45,659 bases of DNA. Source: a virus. The stretch covers positions 1 to 45,659 of the IMG/VR virus record IMGVR_UViG_3300030616_000041; one strand, 5' to 3'. Numbering within the stretch: the first letter of the stretch is position 1; every line of letters starts with the position of its first letter. The translations under genes were made by a program, and so were the position numbers. Positions 7,552 through 14,690 of this stretch are shown piece after piece. The notes beneath the pieces were generated by a model, which was not told where the DNA came from, ran no database searches, and worked only from the letters and a program-made list of their open reading frames with translations.

Positions 7552-7578
7552 CCAGGCCCGCGCCAGTTTCGGGCCTGG
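7552..7578 (-). promoter_or_regulatory. Intergenic hairpin, terminator-like or processing site
   Basis: Perfect 9-bp stem: CCAGGCCCG and CGGGCCTGG with a 9-nt loop, in the 112-bp gap between the 7644-8081 and 7007-7531 genes. On the minus strand it is followed only by TTTAATAAC, so termination would be weak. Confidence 0.55.
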
Positions 7579-7643
7579 CTGCCCAAAATAACCATAACAT
7601 TTAAATGACTGGCATCAGCGGTTTATTACCATCGGCCCCCCTT

Positions 7644-8081
7644 TCATATCTTGATTTCCTCGATTTTGGTTCCTTCCTTTTTATACCAATACCGATAAAA
7701 CATAAACCAGGGAAAGGCCGCGGCCGCCACCTTAACCTTTACGTTGCTATCTTCTTCGGACCATCCCCCCTTTATTTCGTGAATTTCAAAATGGCTTGAT
7801 TTAACAACCAGGAAATCCGGATGGTAAAACGTATTCGCCGCCAGCCTTAATCCGAAAGGTTCATATTTCCAATCGATAATTTTTCCGGCCGCCTTCAACG
7901 CTTCCAACATTTCAGCATGCCGCCCTTCTGTTTTGTTCATCTTCCTTTGCCGGTCCATGGGGGCGGGCCTTTCCTTTGGCTTTTCCGGCTTTTGCTCCGG
8001 GCCTTTTAGCTGTTCCTGGATTTGCCGTTGATAACGTTCCGGCAATTCATCAATCGATATTCCGCGCATCCGGCTTTTCAC
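7644..8081 (-). CDS. DUF1064-type PD-(D/E)XK nuclease (145 aa)
   Basis: After a Pro/Lys/Glu-rich linker (residues 25-45) comes NKTEGRHAEML (near 49), then YHPDFLVV with Asp89, and FEIHEIKGG with Glu102 and Lys104. This spacing is the PD-x(n)-ExK catalytic pattern. The order of motifs fits the DUF1064 phage family, restriction-endonuclease-like nucleases thought to act in recombination or Holliday-junction resolution. The ATG overlaps the upstream stop as ATGA. Confidence 0.75.
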   Translation of the reverse strand: MKSRMRGISIDELPERYQRQIQEQLKGPEQKPEKPKERPAPMDRQRKMNKTEGRHAEMLEALKAAGKIIDWKYEPFGLRLAANTFYHPDFLVVKSSHFEIHEIKGGWSEEDSNVKVKVAAAAFPWFMFYRYWYKKEGTKIEEIKI

Positions 8082-8644
8082 TTTGAATACCTTTCCTGAA
8101 TTAACCGCATCCCCAATTCCGGCATCGCGTCCGGATTCGTTCTTTTCCTTACCAAAAAATCAACTTCGTAAATCGAATAGATTTCCTGATAGGTGATTCT
8201 CGAAGGCCGCAACATTATTATTTCCTGGCTGAATGGAAATTGGTGGTTGTCCCGATATTTATTGTAATACGATTCCGCCGATGGCCAGCGTTTACCGGCC
8301 GGGCAATCGCAAGCCATAAGCCTGGTTTCCCATATTGTGCCGGTCCTGAACTGGATTTCGCGCAAGTCCTGTACTACCCCGGTTCCGCTGCATCGGTAGC
8401 ATAACCCATTTATGATATACCACCGATCCGGTATTTCTACATCTTGTTTTTTCCGCGCCCGAACCTCGATATATCGAATCAAGTTTTTCGGGCAAGATTC
8501 CTCTTTCAGTATTTGGCCGATTATTTCATCCGCCCGGCCAGCCGGAACCCAGGATAGCCGGTTGCATATTTCTTCCACATCCTTTTTTTGAAAGCGCCGC
8601 AACCCGGCCGCCTGGATTAACCGCAACCCATCTACCAATCCCAT
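8078..8644 (-). CDS. Zinc-ribbon protein of replication module (188 aa)
   Basis: A CYRCSGTG motif near residue 82 and a CDCPAGKRW motif near 113 would make one zinc ribbon, similar in form to DnaJ-type CxxCxGxG repeats. The N-terminal helical part (residues 1-65) could be a protein-interaction domain. It directly follows the replication initiator, where many phages encode a helicase loader, but no Walker A is present, so it is not a DnaC-type ATPase. It may be a primosome adaptor. Confidence 0.6.
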   Translation of the reverse strand: MGLVDGLRLIQAAGLRRFQKKDVEEICNRLSWVPAGRADEIIGQILKEESCPKNLIRYIEVRARKKQDVEIPDRWYIINGLCYRCSGTGVVQDLREIQFRTGTIWETRLMACDCPAGKRWPSAESYYNKYRDNHQFPFSQEIIMLRPSRITYQEIYSIYEVDFLVRKRTNPDAMPELGMRLIQERYSK

Positions 8645-9510
8645 TTCGAACCTTCCTTTTTAAGCTTGTTAAGGGGATCCATTTCCGGCATGAATTTCAA
8701 ATATGGGGCCGGTTTCTGTTTACCCGGCCGGAAGAAGTCCTCGAATGTATGCGGGTACTTCCCAAAGAAATCATCCTGGGAACCCATTATCTGGTCATAG
8801 GCGTCCAAACAGGCCCGCAGCTCGTCCATAGTATGCTCTTTCAGCGTTCGGGCCTCTGCTGCCCGCATACTGGCCGTACAAGCCCGATGCTTGGGTAAGT
8901 TCGGCTTTGAAATCCAGTATTGGAAAAGGGGCGGAAGTGGACATTCTTCTTCTTCTTCTTTTTTATAATTCTTTATTCTTGTATTAATGGTGTCCCGCTT
9001 TTTGATCATGGGGTGTCCCGTTGCTGTCCCGTTTTCATTTTCTTGGCTGTCCCGGTCAGTTTCGCAAGTTGGTGTATTACAATTACTTGCCTGTCCCGTT
9101 TTTTCGTTTTCAGGTGTCCCGCTTTTTTGATCATGGGTGTCCCGTTGCTGTCCCGCTCTCAAATCTGTATCAGATGAACCTTGATAAATGTCGTATTCAC
9201 ATATCTTTATATGCGTGCAATCGGCCCCAGATTCAAGAATTACGATTGAACCGATTTCTTGTAAACTGCAAAAAAATCTGGATACTTTACTCTTTGACCA
9301 TCCCCATTTTCCTGCCCAAAATCTTAGCGATTTCACAACCTCGCCCCGGTCAACTTTCCGGCTTTTGGATCCGATAATAATTGTGTTCATTTTGTAGCTT
9401 GCCCCCATTAATAGATCAATCCAGGCTTCGGCTTTTGAATAAACCCGTTTCTCATTCCACCATCTGGAATCCTGAATTTTACGGTATAGCTTTATGTAGC
9501 CTCTGTGCAT
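8632..9510 (-). CDS. Replication initiator, phage replisome-organiser type (292 aa)
   Basis: The N-terminus (MHRGYIKLYRKIQDSRWW, then a helix and VKSLRFWAGKWGWSKSKVSRF) is a winged-helix replisome-organiser domain as in DnaD/lambda-O-like phage initiators: it binds origin repeats and recruits host helicase. A low-complexity hydrophilic linker at about residues 112-190 follows, then a C-terminal helical region. The linker DNA holds eight TGTCCCG repeats and an AT-rich tract, so the origin appears to lie inside this gene, as in lambda. The start has no clear ribosome site and sits 10 nt after a structured leader with a T-run. Confidence 0.85.
   Translation of the reverse strand: MHRGYIKLYRKIQDSRWWNEKRVYSKAEAWIDLLMGASYKMNTIIIGSKSRKVDRGEVVKSLRFWAGKWGWSKSKVSRFFCSLQEIGSIVILESGADCTHIKICEYDIYQGSSDTDLRAGQQRDTHDQKSGTPENEKTGQASNCNTPTCETDRDSQENENGTATGHPMIKKRDTINTRIKNYKKEEEEECPLPPLFQYWISKPNLPKHRACTASMRAAEARTLKEHTMDELRACLDAYDQIMGSQDDFFGKYPHTFEDFFRPGKQKPAPYLKFMPEMDPLNKLKKEGSKWDW
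8941..8990. other. AT-rich tract, candidate DNA-unwinding element
   Basis: A pyrimidine/AT-rich tract including a run of TTC triplets and TTTTTTATAATTC lies directly beside the outermost repeat at 8991. In lambda the AT-rich unwinding region likewise flanks the O-binding iterons inside the O gene. Confidence 0.6.
8991..9155. repeat. Iteron array: eight copies of TGTCCCG, helically phased
   Basis: Copies start at 8991, 9014, 9025, 9048, 9092, 9115, 9138 and 9149, all in one orientation. The start-to-start distances are 23, 11, 23, 44, 23, 23 and 11, close to whole helical turns. Two longer units (from 8991 and from 9115) repeat a 41-bp block containing TTGATCATGG. In one unit the T-run is one base longer and the G-run one base shorter, so the inner part is translated in different frames in the two copies. 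This points to selection on DNA, as expected for initiator-binding sites of a replication origin. Confidence 0.8.
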
Positions 9511-9520
9511 GGTAAAAAAG

Positions 9521-9622
9521 ATTCCAGGGTCATGGAATGGGCCACAATAGCCGTGTTAGGACAACTATTGCTTTGTTCCTGTTTCCCTGGAATTAAAGGT
9601 TCATTATTAGAATTCCTAACAC
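9521..9622 (-). promoter_or_regulatory. Structured leader of the initiator gene with interleaved inverted repeats
   Basis: On the minus strand the order is GTGTTAGGA (9614-9622), ATTCCAGGG (9585-9593), TCCTAACAC (9553-9561), CCCTGGAAT (9521-9529), then CTTTTTTACC and the initiator ATG. Arms 1 and 3 pair (9 bp), arms 2 and 4 pair (9 bp), in A-B-A'-B' order, so they form either a pseudoknot or alternative folds. Pairing of arms 2 and 4 is followed by six Ts, a terminator-like layout. A shorter hairpin ATTCCA/TGGAAT also ends at the T-run. Confidence 0.6.
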
Positions 9623-9682
9623 TTGAAGTTTTACCGGATCCCAACCCGGTATCTCAACAATAATATTTTCGTTATCCGCGCA

Positions 9683-10021
9683 TCAACATTCTTTCCATAG
9701 GTTTAAAAAGCCAATAGGTTCAAAGTCATCATCCACATCTGGTGGGTTTACAGTTAAACCAACATTGGCCGCTTGAATCATTGCCGAAAACTGATTAAGC
9801 ATACGCACCTCTTTATCTATGCGTTCATACTCAATAGTTCCTTTATCATAAGACATCATTACACCTGCAATGGCCCCACGCAATCGCGAATCTTCATCTA
9901 TAACAAGCCAATGCGATTTAGTAACTTTCATGGCCTCTTTGAACCTATCAACAATAGAACCACCATTTGATTCAGCCGCAGATTTAGCTTCATTTGCTAA
10001 AATCATAAAACAATTATCCAT
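9683..10021 (-). CDS. Hypothetical protein of recombination/replication operon (112 aa)
   Basis: No family recognised. The N-terminus is probably helical (MDNCFMILANEAKSAAES) and the C-terminus acidic (NPPDVDDDFEPIG). I chose the ATG at 10021 because AAAGGAAATTGTG precedes it; the open frame continues upstream into the neighbouring gene without a site. Base composition is more AT-rich than its neighbours. Confidence 0.6.
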   Translation of the reverse strand: MDNCFMILANEAKSAAESNGGSIVDRFKEAMKVTKSHWLVIDEDSRLRGAIAGVMMSYDKGTIEYERIDKEVRMLNQFSAMIQAANVGLTVNPPDVDDDFEPIGFLNLWKEC

Positions 10022-10035
10022 CACAATTTCCTTTC

Positions 10036-10626
10036 TTATGTACGCATCAACTTTTGTTTTTTGCTTTCCCCCATCCTTTTCAGTTCTTCCCATTCCGCCA
10101 GGGTAATTTTCCGGGCATCTGCCGCATCTGTGAATGATTTTCCCCAATCCCGTAAAGCCCCCATGGTATTTACGCCAATCAAAGCATCGGCCAAGGCAAT
10201 ATAAGCGTCCGTATAGGCCGGTTTGTCTTGGGGCGGCCCAAACTCCGGCGGGGGCGCGTTGTCCTGTCTGGGGGCGCTCTGGTGCTGCCCTGGCCCTATT
10301 TGCGGGCCTTGGTTCGGATCCTGGTATGCTTGCCAGTCATATTCCTTTTGTGCGTTCCGGCGCAAAAAGAAGGTATCCGGCGAATCCTTGCGCTGGCCGA
10401 ATGTCAGCCGCGCCCGGCAATCGTCACAATTAACATGGACATATTTATATTTGCCCTGGGCGATATGCGCCCCAAGCGAAAGGTTTTTGGAACCGCATAT
10501 TCCGCAACATGGTACGCCCTTAAAAGACAGGTTTTGGGCTTCCATAACCGCGTCAAAAAGGTTCTTCCCTTCCGCCACGAAGGTATAAGATATGTCCCCG
10601 AATATTTTTTTTAGGTAGATTTGCAT
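10036..10626 (-). CDS. Zinc-ribbon phage protein, possible ssDNA-binding factor (196 aa)
   Basis: Residues 1-45 form a compact start (MQIYLKKIFGDISY). A zinc ribbon follows with CCGICGSKN near 40 and CDDC near 68, then FFLRRN. A Pro/Gln-rich disordered linker (about residues 105-140) and a helical C-terminus complete it. The layout, globular part plus Pro/Gln-rich tail, and its place beside the exonuclease suggest a single-strand-binding or recombination partner, but this is inference. The ATG overlaps the exonuclease stop (TAATG) and GGGGGAAAGAAAT lies before it. Confidence 0.6.
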   Translation of the reverse strand: MQIYLKKIFGDISYTFVAEGKNLFDAVMEAQNLSFKGVPCCGICGSKNLSLGAHIAQGKYKYVHVNCDDCRARLTFGQRKDSPDTFFLRRNAQKEYDWQAYQDPNQGPQIGPGQHQSAPRQDNAPPPEFGPPQDKPAYTDAYIALADALIGVNTMGALRDWGKSFTDAADARKITLAEWEELKRMGESKKQKLMRT

Positions 10627-11300
10627 TATTTCTTTCCCCCGGCTTTTAATGCTTTGTTGATTTCGTAAATTTTCCGGCAAGCCTTGAACCGTTCCCAATG
10701 AAGATCGATATTGCCAACTTTGACAACCTCGAAACCTTCTTCCTCATTCCGGCCAACCCGAACAATCTTAATTTCATCAACCGGGCAACCATCATCTTTC
10801 AGGGCTTTGGCATAGGCAACGGCCTGTGTATGCATTTCGTCATAAACGCCCTTACAGGTTTTTATGTCGATCACCGTTTTCTTGCCATCGATTTCACAAT
10901 AAATATCAACGGTCCCGCCATACAAAAGAGTTTCAGAAACCACGCCCTTTTCAGATGCGATTTGCTTATAATCCTTTTGTTCGTCTTGCCATTGAATAAA
11001 TTTGATTGCGGAATTTTCGGCCAGGTCGATTTGATTTGCCGTATAATTTTTCAGGTCCGGCTTATGGCCTTTTAGATGGCATTCAATTAGGTAATGCGAA
11101 AGCGTCCCGATCCTGGCCAGTTCATCAACGTATTTTGAAACATCGATTCCTTCCAAGCCTAACCGGTTCGCCCATCGGACCAGGGCGGGTTTGTTCAAAA
11201 CGGATAGAACCGTTGTTACCCCTGGAACTAATACGCCGGATTTTGTGTAATATCTGGTGTGTGCCCTTCCAACTCTCGATGCATGTTTTTTATCGTTCAT
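10626..11300 (-). CDS. PD-(D/E)XK exonuclease, RecB/Cas4-like (224 aa)
   Basis: Catalytic pattern: His69 in GTLSHYLIE, Asp132 in YGGTVDIY, Asp145-x-Lys147 in VIDIKTCKG, and Gln159 in HTQAVAYA. This H-D-DxK-QxxxY order is that of the RecB/Cas4-type (PDDEXK_1) nuclease fold. In phages such enzymes degrade DNA ends to allow single-strand annealing recombination. It overlaps the next gene by one base and the small upstream gene by about 11 nt, so it is part of one translated unit with them. Confidence 0.8.
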   Translation of the reverse strand: MNDKKHASRVGRAHTRYYTKSGVLVPGVTTVLSVLNKPALVRWANRLGLEGIDVSKYVDELARIGTLSHYLIECHLKGHKPDLKNYTANQIDLAENSAIKFIQWQDEQKDYKQIASEKGVVSETLLYGGTVDIYCEIDGKKTVIDIKTCKGVYDEMHTQAVAYAKALKDDGCPVDEIKIVRVGRNEEEGFEVVKVGNIDLHWERFKACRKIYEINKALKAGGKK

Positions 11301-11457
11301 CCCGCTTTTTCTCCTTCTTCTTTCTTTCTTTTGCGTTTTCTGTTGCCTTGAACCCTTGCCTCAAAAGCCCAACCAGGCTATATCCCCGGTCAGTTCTTTC
11401 TTTCAGCATTGCTTCATCTTCTTCGTTCAGCGATAAGCTATGCGGAAACCGCGCCAT
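11290..11457 (-). CDS. Small ribbon-helix-helix-like protein (55 aa)
   Basis: The peptide begins MARFPHSLSLNEEDEAML and continues with DRGYSLVGLLRQGFKA, then a strongly basic tail (KERKKKEKKRDER). A short beta segment, helix, turn (RGYS) and second helix match small CopG-like ribbon-helix-helix repressors. GAAAGGGGGGAAA is a clear ribosome site. It overlaps both its neighbours, so the three genes from 11608 downwards form a coupled unit. It may regulate the promoter at 11615-11642. Confidence 0.7.
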   Translation of the reverse strand: MARFPHSLSLNEEDEAMLKERTDRGYSLVGLLRQGFKATENAKERKKKEKKRDER

Positions 11458-11608
11458 TTTCCCCCCTTTCTTTGCGCTTTTTTTCCAGGCGATCCATGGT
11501 AGTGGAAAGCTTGGCTAATTGTTCCTCCGTGATTCTTTCGCCGGTATCCTGTAACCAGGCGATAAAATCCATGATTTTCATTTCGTTTACCAATTCAATG
11601 TCGCACAT
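11438..11608 (-). CDS. First gene of the recombination/replication operon (56 aa)
   Basis: The peptide MCDIELVNEMKIMDF followed by a helical LAKLSTTMDRLEKKRKERGE is of unknown family. No ribosome site precedes the ATG. Instead a candidate -10 box (TATATT) ends 6 nt before it, so transcription would start on the A of the ATG and the mRNA would be leaderless. The 3' end overlaps the next gene by 20 nt. Confidence 0.6.
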   Translation of the reverse strand: MCDIELVNEMKIMDFIAWLQDTGERITEEQLAKLSTTMDRLEKKRKERGENGAVSA

Positions 11609-11614
11609 GTATTT

Positions 11615-11642
11615 AATATAATATGAAATATTATTATTTCAA
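11615..11642 (-). promoter_or_regulatory. Promoter of the recombination/replication operon, probably leaderless start
   Basis: On the minus strand TTGAAA (11637-11642) and TATATT (11615-11620) are 16 nt apart. The predicted first transcribed base falls on the ATG of the 11438-11608 gene. A near-palindrome (GAAATA-4 nt-TATTTC, 11625-11640) fills the spacer and overlaps the -35 box, so it could be an operator. Confidence 0.6.
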
Positions 11643-11648
11643 ATATAT

Positions 11649-11864
11649 TTATATAATTTTATTAAGGCTTACTTTGCGGGCATTTGGGAAGCGGGAACGG
11701 ATAAGATCGGATGCGGATTTGTGGGGCGCAATTGAAACCATTGAACCGGCCGCGGTTATGGCTCTGAATCCATCCTCAAATTTAACTATGCGAAGCTTCA
11801 GGATACCATAACCGCGATCGGTGATAAAACAATCTCCGGCCTTCCAGGTTATCGGTTTTTCCAC
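11649..11864 (-). CDS. Small hypothetical protein downstream of lysis gene (71 aa)
   Basis: The protein contains ITWKAGDCFITDRGYGIL and FRAITAAGSMVSIAP, probably a small beta-rich fold. The likely start is the GTG at 11864, which overlaps the end of the lysis gene in another frame by 16 nt; a TTG sits one codon earlier. No separate ribosome site is visible, so translation would be coupled. It is the last gene of the late operon. A role as a lysis accessory is possible but not shown. Confidence 0.5.
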   Translation of the reverse strand: MEKPITWKAGDCFITDRGYGILKLRIVKFEDGFRAITAAGSMVSIAPHKSASDLIRSRFPNARKVSLNKII

Positions 11865-12043
11865 CAATTTGAAAGCCCGCGGATTGCTCCGGCAACCAGG
11901 CCCGGAATGATGGATATGGCCGCGATTTGGTCAGCATCCAGGTCCACACCAACCAACGCGCAAATGGCCGCAATCGCAGCCGCAACTTTCCCGGCCTCTA
12001 CCGCGCCCTTGCGTACCGAAACCGAAGGTTTATAATCTGCCAT
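11849..12043 (-). CDS. Holin-like product from an internal in-frame start (64 aa)
   Basis: Within the lysis gene an in-frame ATG is preceded by AAAAGGGGGAAGAA, a strong ribosome site. The resulting protein starts MADYKPSVSVRKGAVEAG, has a hydrophobic stretch VAAAIAAICALVGVDL and a second IAAISIIPGLVAGAI, and ends in a basic LSNWWKNR. Two membrane segments and a charged tail suit a small holin. It would be made both as the C-terminal part of the endolysin fusion and alone. The membrane prediction is by eye. Confidence 0.6.
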   Translation of the reverse strand: MADYKPSVSVRKGAVEAGKVAAAIAAICALVGVDLDADQIAAISIIPGLVAGAIRGLSNWWKNR

Positions 12044-12496
12044 TTCTTCCCCCTTTTCTTCCGGCTGATATACCGGAACCGGATGATTAATGTAAAGCAT
12101 AATCTGGTCTTGCATTTTCAAGGCCGTATCCAGCAAATGGATTATCTCTTCTGTTTCTTCGGCATCTTGCACGCCGATGCATCCCTTGGTTCCATCGTTG
12201 CGTTCGTCATAATGGATAAGGTAATGCGTGAACGTTCCATCCTCTCTGTAAAGCCGGATCTTGCGGCCGCTTTCCCCATCATACCGCATGCCGGATTCAA
12301 TGGTATCAACCGAAGGATCAATGATTTTCCATATACCGGCATCGATGGCGTTTAAAAGGTGGAGTTCGTCATTATCATAATTCAGGCTTCCGGTCCTGGC
12401 AAGGGCGGAATTTAATTCCTTGCCATCTTCGCATAAATTCAATAACCCGAAGCCGCGTTCATTGTACTGGAAGTTTAAGCTAATCTCTTTTTTCAT
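11849..12496 (-). CDS. Endolysin-like protein with fused holin-like C-terminus (215 aa)
   Basis: The N-terminal part ends with FTHYLIHYDERND then GTKGCIGVQD. A His followed some 15 residues later by a Gly-Cys-Ile-Gly segment (Cys106) resembles the catalytic His...GC pattern of L,D-transpeptidase-like cell-wall enzymes found in some phage endolysins. The last 64 residues are holin-like and have their own start at 12043. The ATG is preceded by TTGGAGATGGCCAA. The gene begins inside the end of the GT2 gene (17-nt overlap). The enzymatic call is moderate; the holin part is more convincing. Confidence 0.6.
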   Translation of the reverse strand: MKKEISLNFQYNERGFGLLNLCEDGKELNSALARTGSLNYDNDELHLLNAIDAGIWKIIDPSVDTIESGMRYDGESGRKIRLYREDGTFTHYLIHYDERNDGTKGCIGVQDAEETEEIIHLLDTALKMQDQIMLYINHPVPVYQPEEKGEEMADYKPSVSVRKGAVEAGKVAAAIAAICALVGVDLDADQIAAISIIPGLVAGAIRGLSNWWKNR

Positions 12497-13160
12497 TTGG
12501 CCATCTCCAATGGTGAAAGATCCGTTTGCGGTCAGCCTTTGGATCGGGATAGACATAAATCCCCGGCCCCATAACGTGCCGCTTTGCTTTTCCCTGTTTG
12601 TGCAATTCGCCGTATCTTCGGGAAAAGTCCGTATCATCCCCGCCATATTTTCCGCAAAACTTCGGGTCGTATCCTTTCAATTCATGGAATACGCTGGCCC
12701 GAATTGCGAAGGTGTTATAATGGATATTCCAATCCGCCGCGTTTTTCTTTTTACCGTATTCGTCCAGAACCTTTTCATCCAGGACCAGGCCCCCGCGTTC
12801 ATCCAGAACCCCAAGCCGCCGCGGGAACATCATTTTATCGCCATCAAATTTCCGGACCGCGTTAATTGCTTCTTCGCTAAAGAAATGATCAATGTCGGTC
12901 ATAAGCAGAAATTCGCCCTTGGCCATTAACGCACCCCGGTTCCGGGCGCAGGGTTGTGTCCACGGCCTTTTATCCTTTGTTCGAACTATCATTAATGGAA
13001 AGTCAATGTTTTCTGGAATAGGGATTTCTGGATCCGAACCATCATCCACCAGGATAAATTCAACATCCGGGTATTTTGGAAGGAATCGGTTATAATAAGC
13101 CATTTCGCGCTTTACTACTTCGTATGATTCCAGAACCGCGATCACAACCGAAACCTTCAT
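12480..13160 (-). CDS. Glycosyltransferase family 2-type enzyme (226 aa)
   Basis: GT-A fold signatures: MKVSVVIAVLESY at the start, ILVDDGSD at residues 36-43 for nucleotide binding, MTDIDHFF at 87-94 as the metal-binding DxD motif, and KYGGDDTDFSRRY near 171-183 as the acceptor-side catalytic loop. It would transfer a sugar from a nucleotide donor in the cytoplasm. It is the last enzyme gene of the glycan module and overlaps the lysis gene. Confidence 0.85.
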   Translation of the reverse strand: MKVSVVIAVLESYEVVKREMAYYNRFLPKYPDVEFILVDDGSDPEIPIPENIDFPLMIVRTKDKRPWTQPCARNRGALMAKGEFLLMTDIDHFFSEEAINAVRKFDGDKMMFPRRLGVLDERGGLVLDEKVLDEYGKKKNAADWNIHYNTFAIRASVFHELKGYDPKFCGKYGGDDTDFSRRYGELHKQGKAKRHVMGPGIYVYPDPKADRKRIFHHWRWPNEKRD

Positions 13161-13867
13161 TTCGTACCCCCAAACATGATATTTCTACCTTTTAAAATTT
13201 CCTTTATTTCCATCATAAATTCTGGCCATGCAACCCGATTGTCAACCCGTCCAGATGGTAAACCGATCACCCAATTGTTTACATACTTGGCCATTGAATG
13301 CGCCACTCCCAGGGCTTCTTCCGTATCGATAACCGGTTCAAGATATATCCTTTGCCTAATTCCAATCATTGCAGCCGCGATAATGGCCTTCATTCTCAGA
13401 AATGGCAAATCCGCCCCAGGTTCATATTCCAAGGATTTTTTATAATCCATCCAAACAAGCGAAGTGCAAAACTCCCAATTGTTGGCTTCCATTATATCAA
13501 AATCAGCCATGGCCCGGCTTCCGCCCTTTGTCATTATCCGAAGATTCATTTTGTATTCCGCGAATATTTCCATGGCTTTTCTGGTGATGTTTTCTTCCTT
13601 TGGCATCGGCATATATGGATCCGAATTGAACCCCAAAAGGATAGGGCCTTTTTCTTTCGGATTTTCATCGCACCATTTCCGGATTCTTGCCAGCGTATTA
13701 TTGCCATGGTTCGCGCCGCTGAAATTAAACCGCCGCTTCTCATCCTGGCAGTAAATACAACCGATGGAGCAATAATGGTATAACTCGCAGATAAAGCCAT
13801 CCGCGGCCCCGGGTTTCGATTCGGCCCAACGCATGGCCCGGCTGTTTGGTTTAACCACGCTTCCCAT
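13157..13867 (-). CDS. Radical SAM protein, spore-photoproduct-lyase-like (236 aa)
   Basis: CSIGCIYC (Cys33, Cys37, Cys40) is the CX3CX2C motif that holds the radical-generating 4Fe-4S cluster. The surrounding pattern, including LLGFNSDPYMPMP and LRIMTKGGSR, resembles the SPL-like radical SAM family seen in many bacteria and phages. It lies inside the glycan module, overlapping its neighbours, so it could modify a sugar, a protein or DNA. I chose the ATG at 13867 because the conserved part begins shortly after it; 18 more codons are open upstream. Confidence 0.8.
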   Translation of the reverse strand: MGSVVKPNSRAMRWAESKPGAADGFICELYHYCSIGCIYCQDEKRRFNFSGANHGNNTLARIRKWCDENPKEKGPILLGFNSDPYMPMPKEENITRKAMEIFAEYKMNLRIMTKGGSRAMADFDIMEANNWEFCTSLVWMDYKKSLEYEPGADLPFLRMKAIIAAAMIGIRQRIYLEPVIDTEEALGVAHSMAKYVNNWVIGLPSGRVDNRVAWPEFMMEIKEILKGRNIMFGGTK

Positions 13868-14690
13868 ATACCCCGCGCCTTCCATGAATGAATTCTGGCA
13901 TGTAAACCTTAACATCCGCATCCATTTTTACCGGCTTGCCTTGATGAACAATTCCGCTTCTGCAGCGTTTGGCGAACATGGCGAAATGGTAAATGCCATC
14001 GTTATAATGCCGAAGCCCCAGGGGAACTTTGCCGCGGGCATGCCGCCCATCATTCCATGGATCGAACCAAAACCCCTTATGCGGCCCGCAACCACGCAGC
14101 ATAAGCCCGATATGCTTTTCATCAAGTTTCTTTCGGCATATGGTACAATAGGCATTGTTTTTCCTGGTCACTTCAACCGGCCGCGCTTCCACAACGCTTT
14201 CCATTGTCACATCATAAGCATTAAAGCATTTCAGGGAACAAAACATATTATGATGGCCATCAACATAGGTTTTTGTTTGGGAGCATGTGCAAACGTAATC
14301 CAGGGCAAACCGGATAAATTTGGCGGATCCGTATATCATCCGGCCATGGAAGTTCTGGTTTTGCTTGGCTATTGCTTCGGATTCAAAGATAAAAGCCTGG
14401 TCATGTTTCAATTCTGCAATCCGGTCAAAGGCTTTAATGTCCTTGCAGATTATATCATCATGCATGAAAAGGACATTTTCACCATCCCAAATGTTCTTTA
14501 TGTAATGGTCGTATTTGGCGAATTCAAGCCCGGCAATCGGCAAAGCATAGCTGTCCAGCCCAATATCTTCCGGGATTTTGTCTTTGGCGTTAAAGCTTGT
14601 TAGGAAGGTTACAGGATATTTGGAGTTGATTTGCTTTAATTGTTCGATTAATTCCTTTTCGAAATACCAACCGGCAACGCATATTTTCAA
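13851..14690 (-). CDS. Glycosyltransferase-like protein with inserted Cys clusters (279 aa)
   Basis: The N-terminal half looks like a GT-A fold: MKICVAGWYFEKELI, a central VLFMHDDI at residues 73-80 as a metal-binding DD motif. The middle contains two zinc-like clusters: CTCSQ with CSLKC, and CTICRKK with a later Cys, probably an HNH-like or treble-clef insertion. The C-terminus has GFWFDPWNDGRHARG, which resembles HNH homing-type or wHTH segments of phage genes. It may be a fusion of a transferase with a zinc-binding domain. Function is uncertain, but it is embedded in the glycan operon. Confidence 0.6.
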   Translation of the reverse strand: MKICVAGWYFEKELIEQLKQINSKYPVTFLTSFNAKDKIPEDIGLDSYALPIAGLEFAKYDHYIKNIWDGENVLFMHDDIICKDIKAFDRIAELKHDQAFIFESEAIAKQNQNFHGRMIYGSAKFIRFALDYVCTCSQTKTYVDGHHNMFCSLKCFNAYDVTMESVVEARPVEVTRKNNAYCTICRKKLDEKHIGLMLRGCGPHKGFWFDPWNDGRHARGKVPLGLRHYNDGIYHFAMFAKRCRSGIVHQGKPVKMDADVKVYMPEFIHGRRGVYGKRG

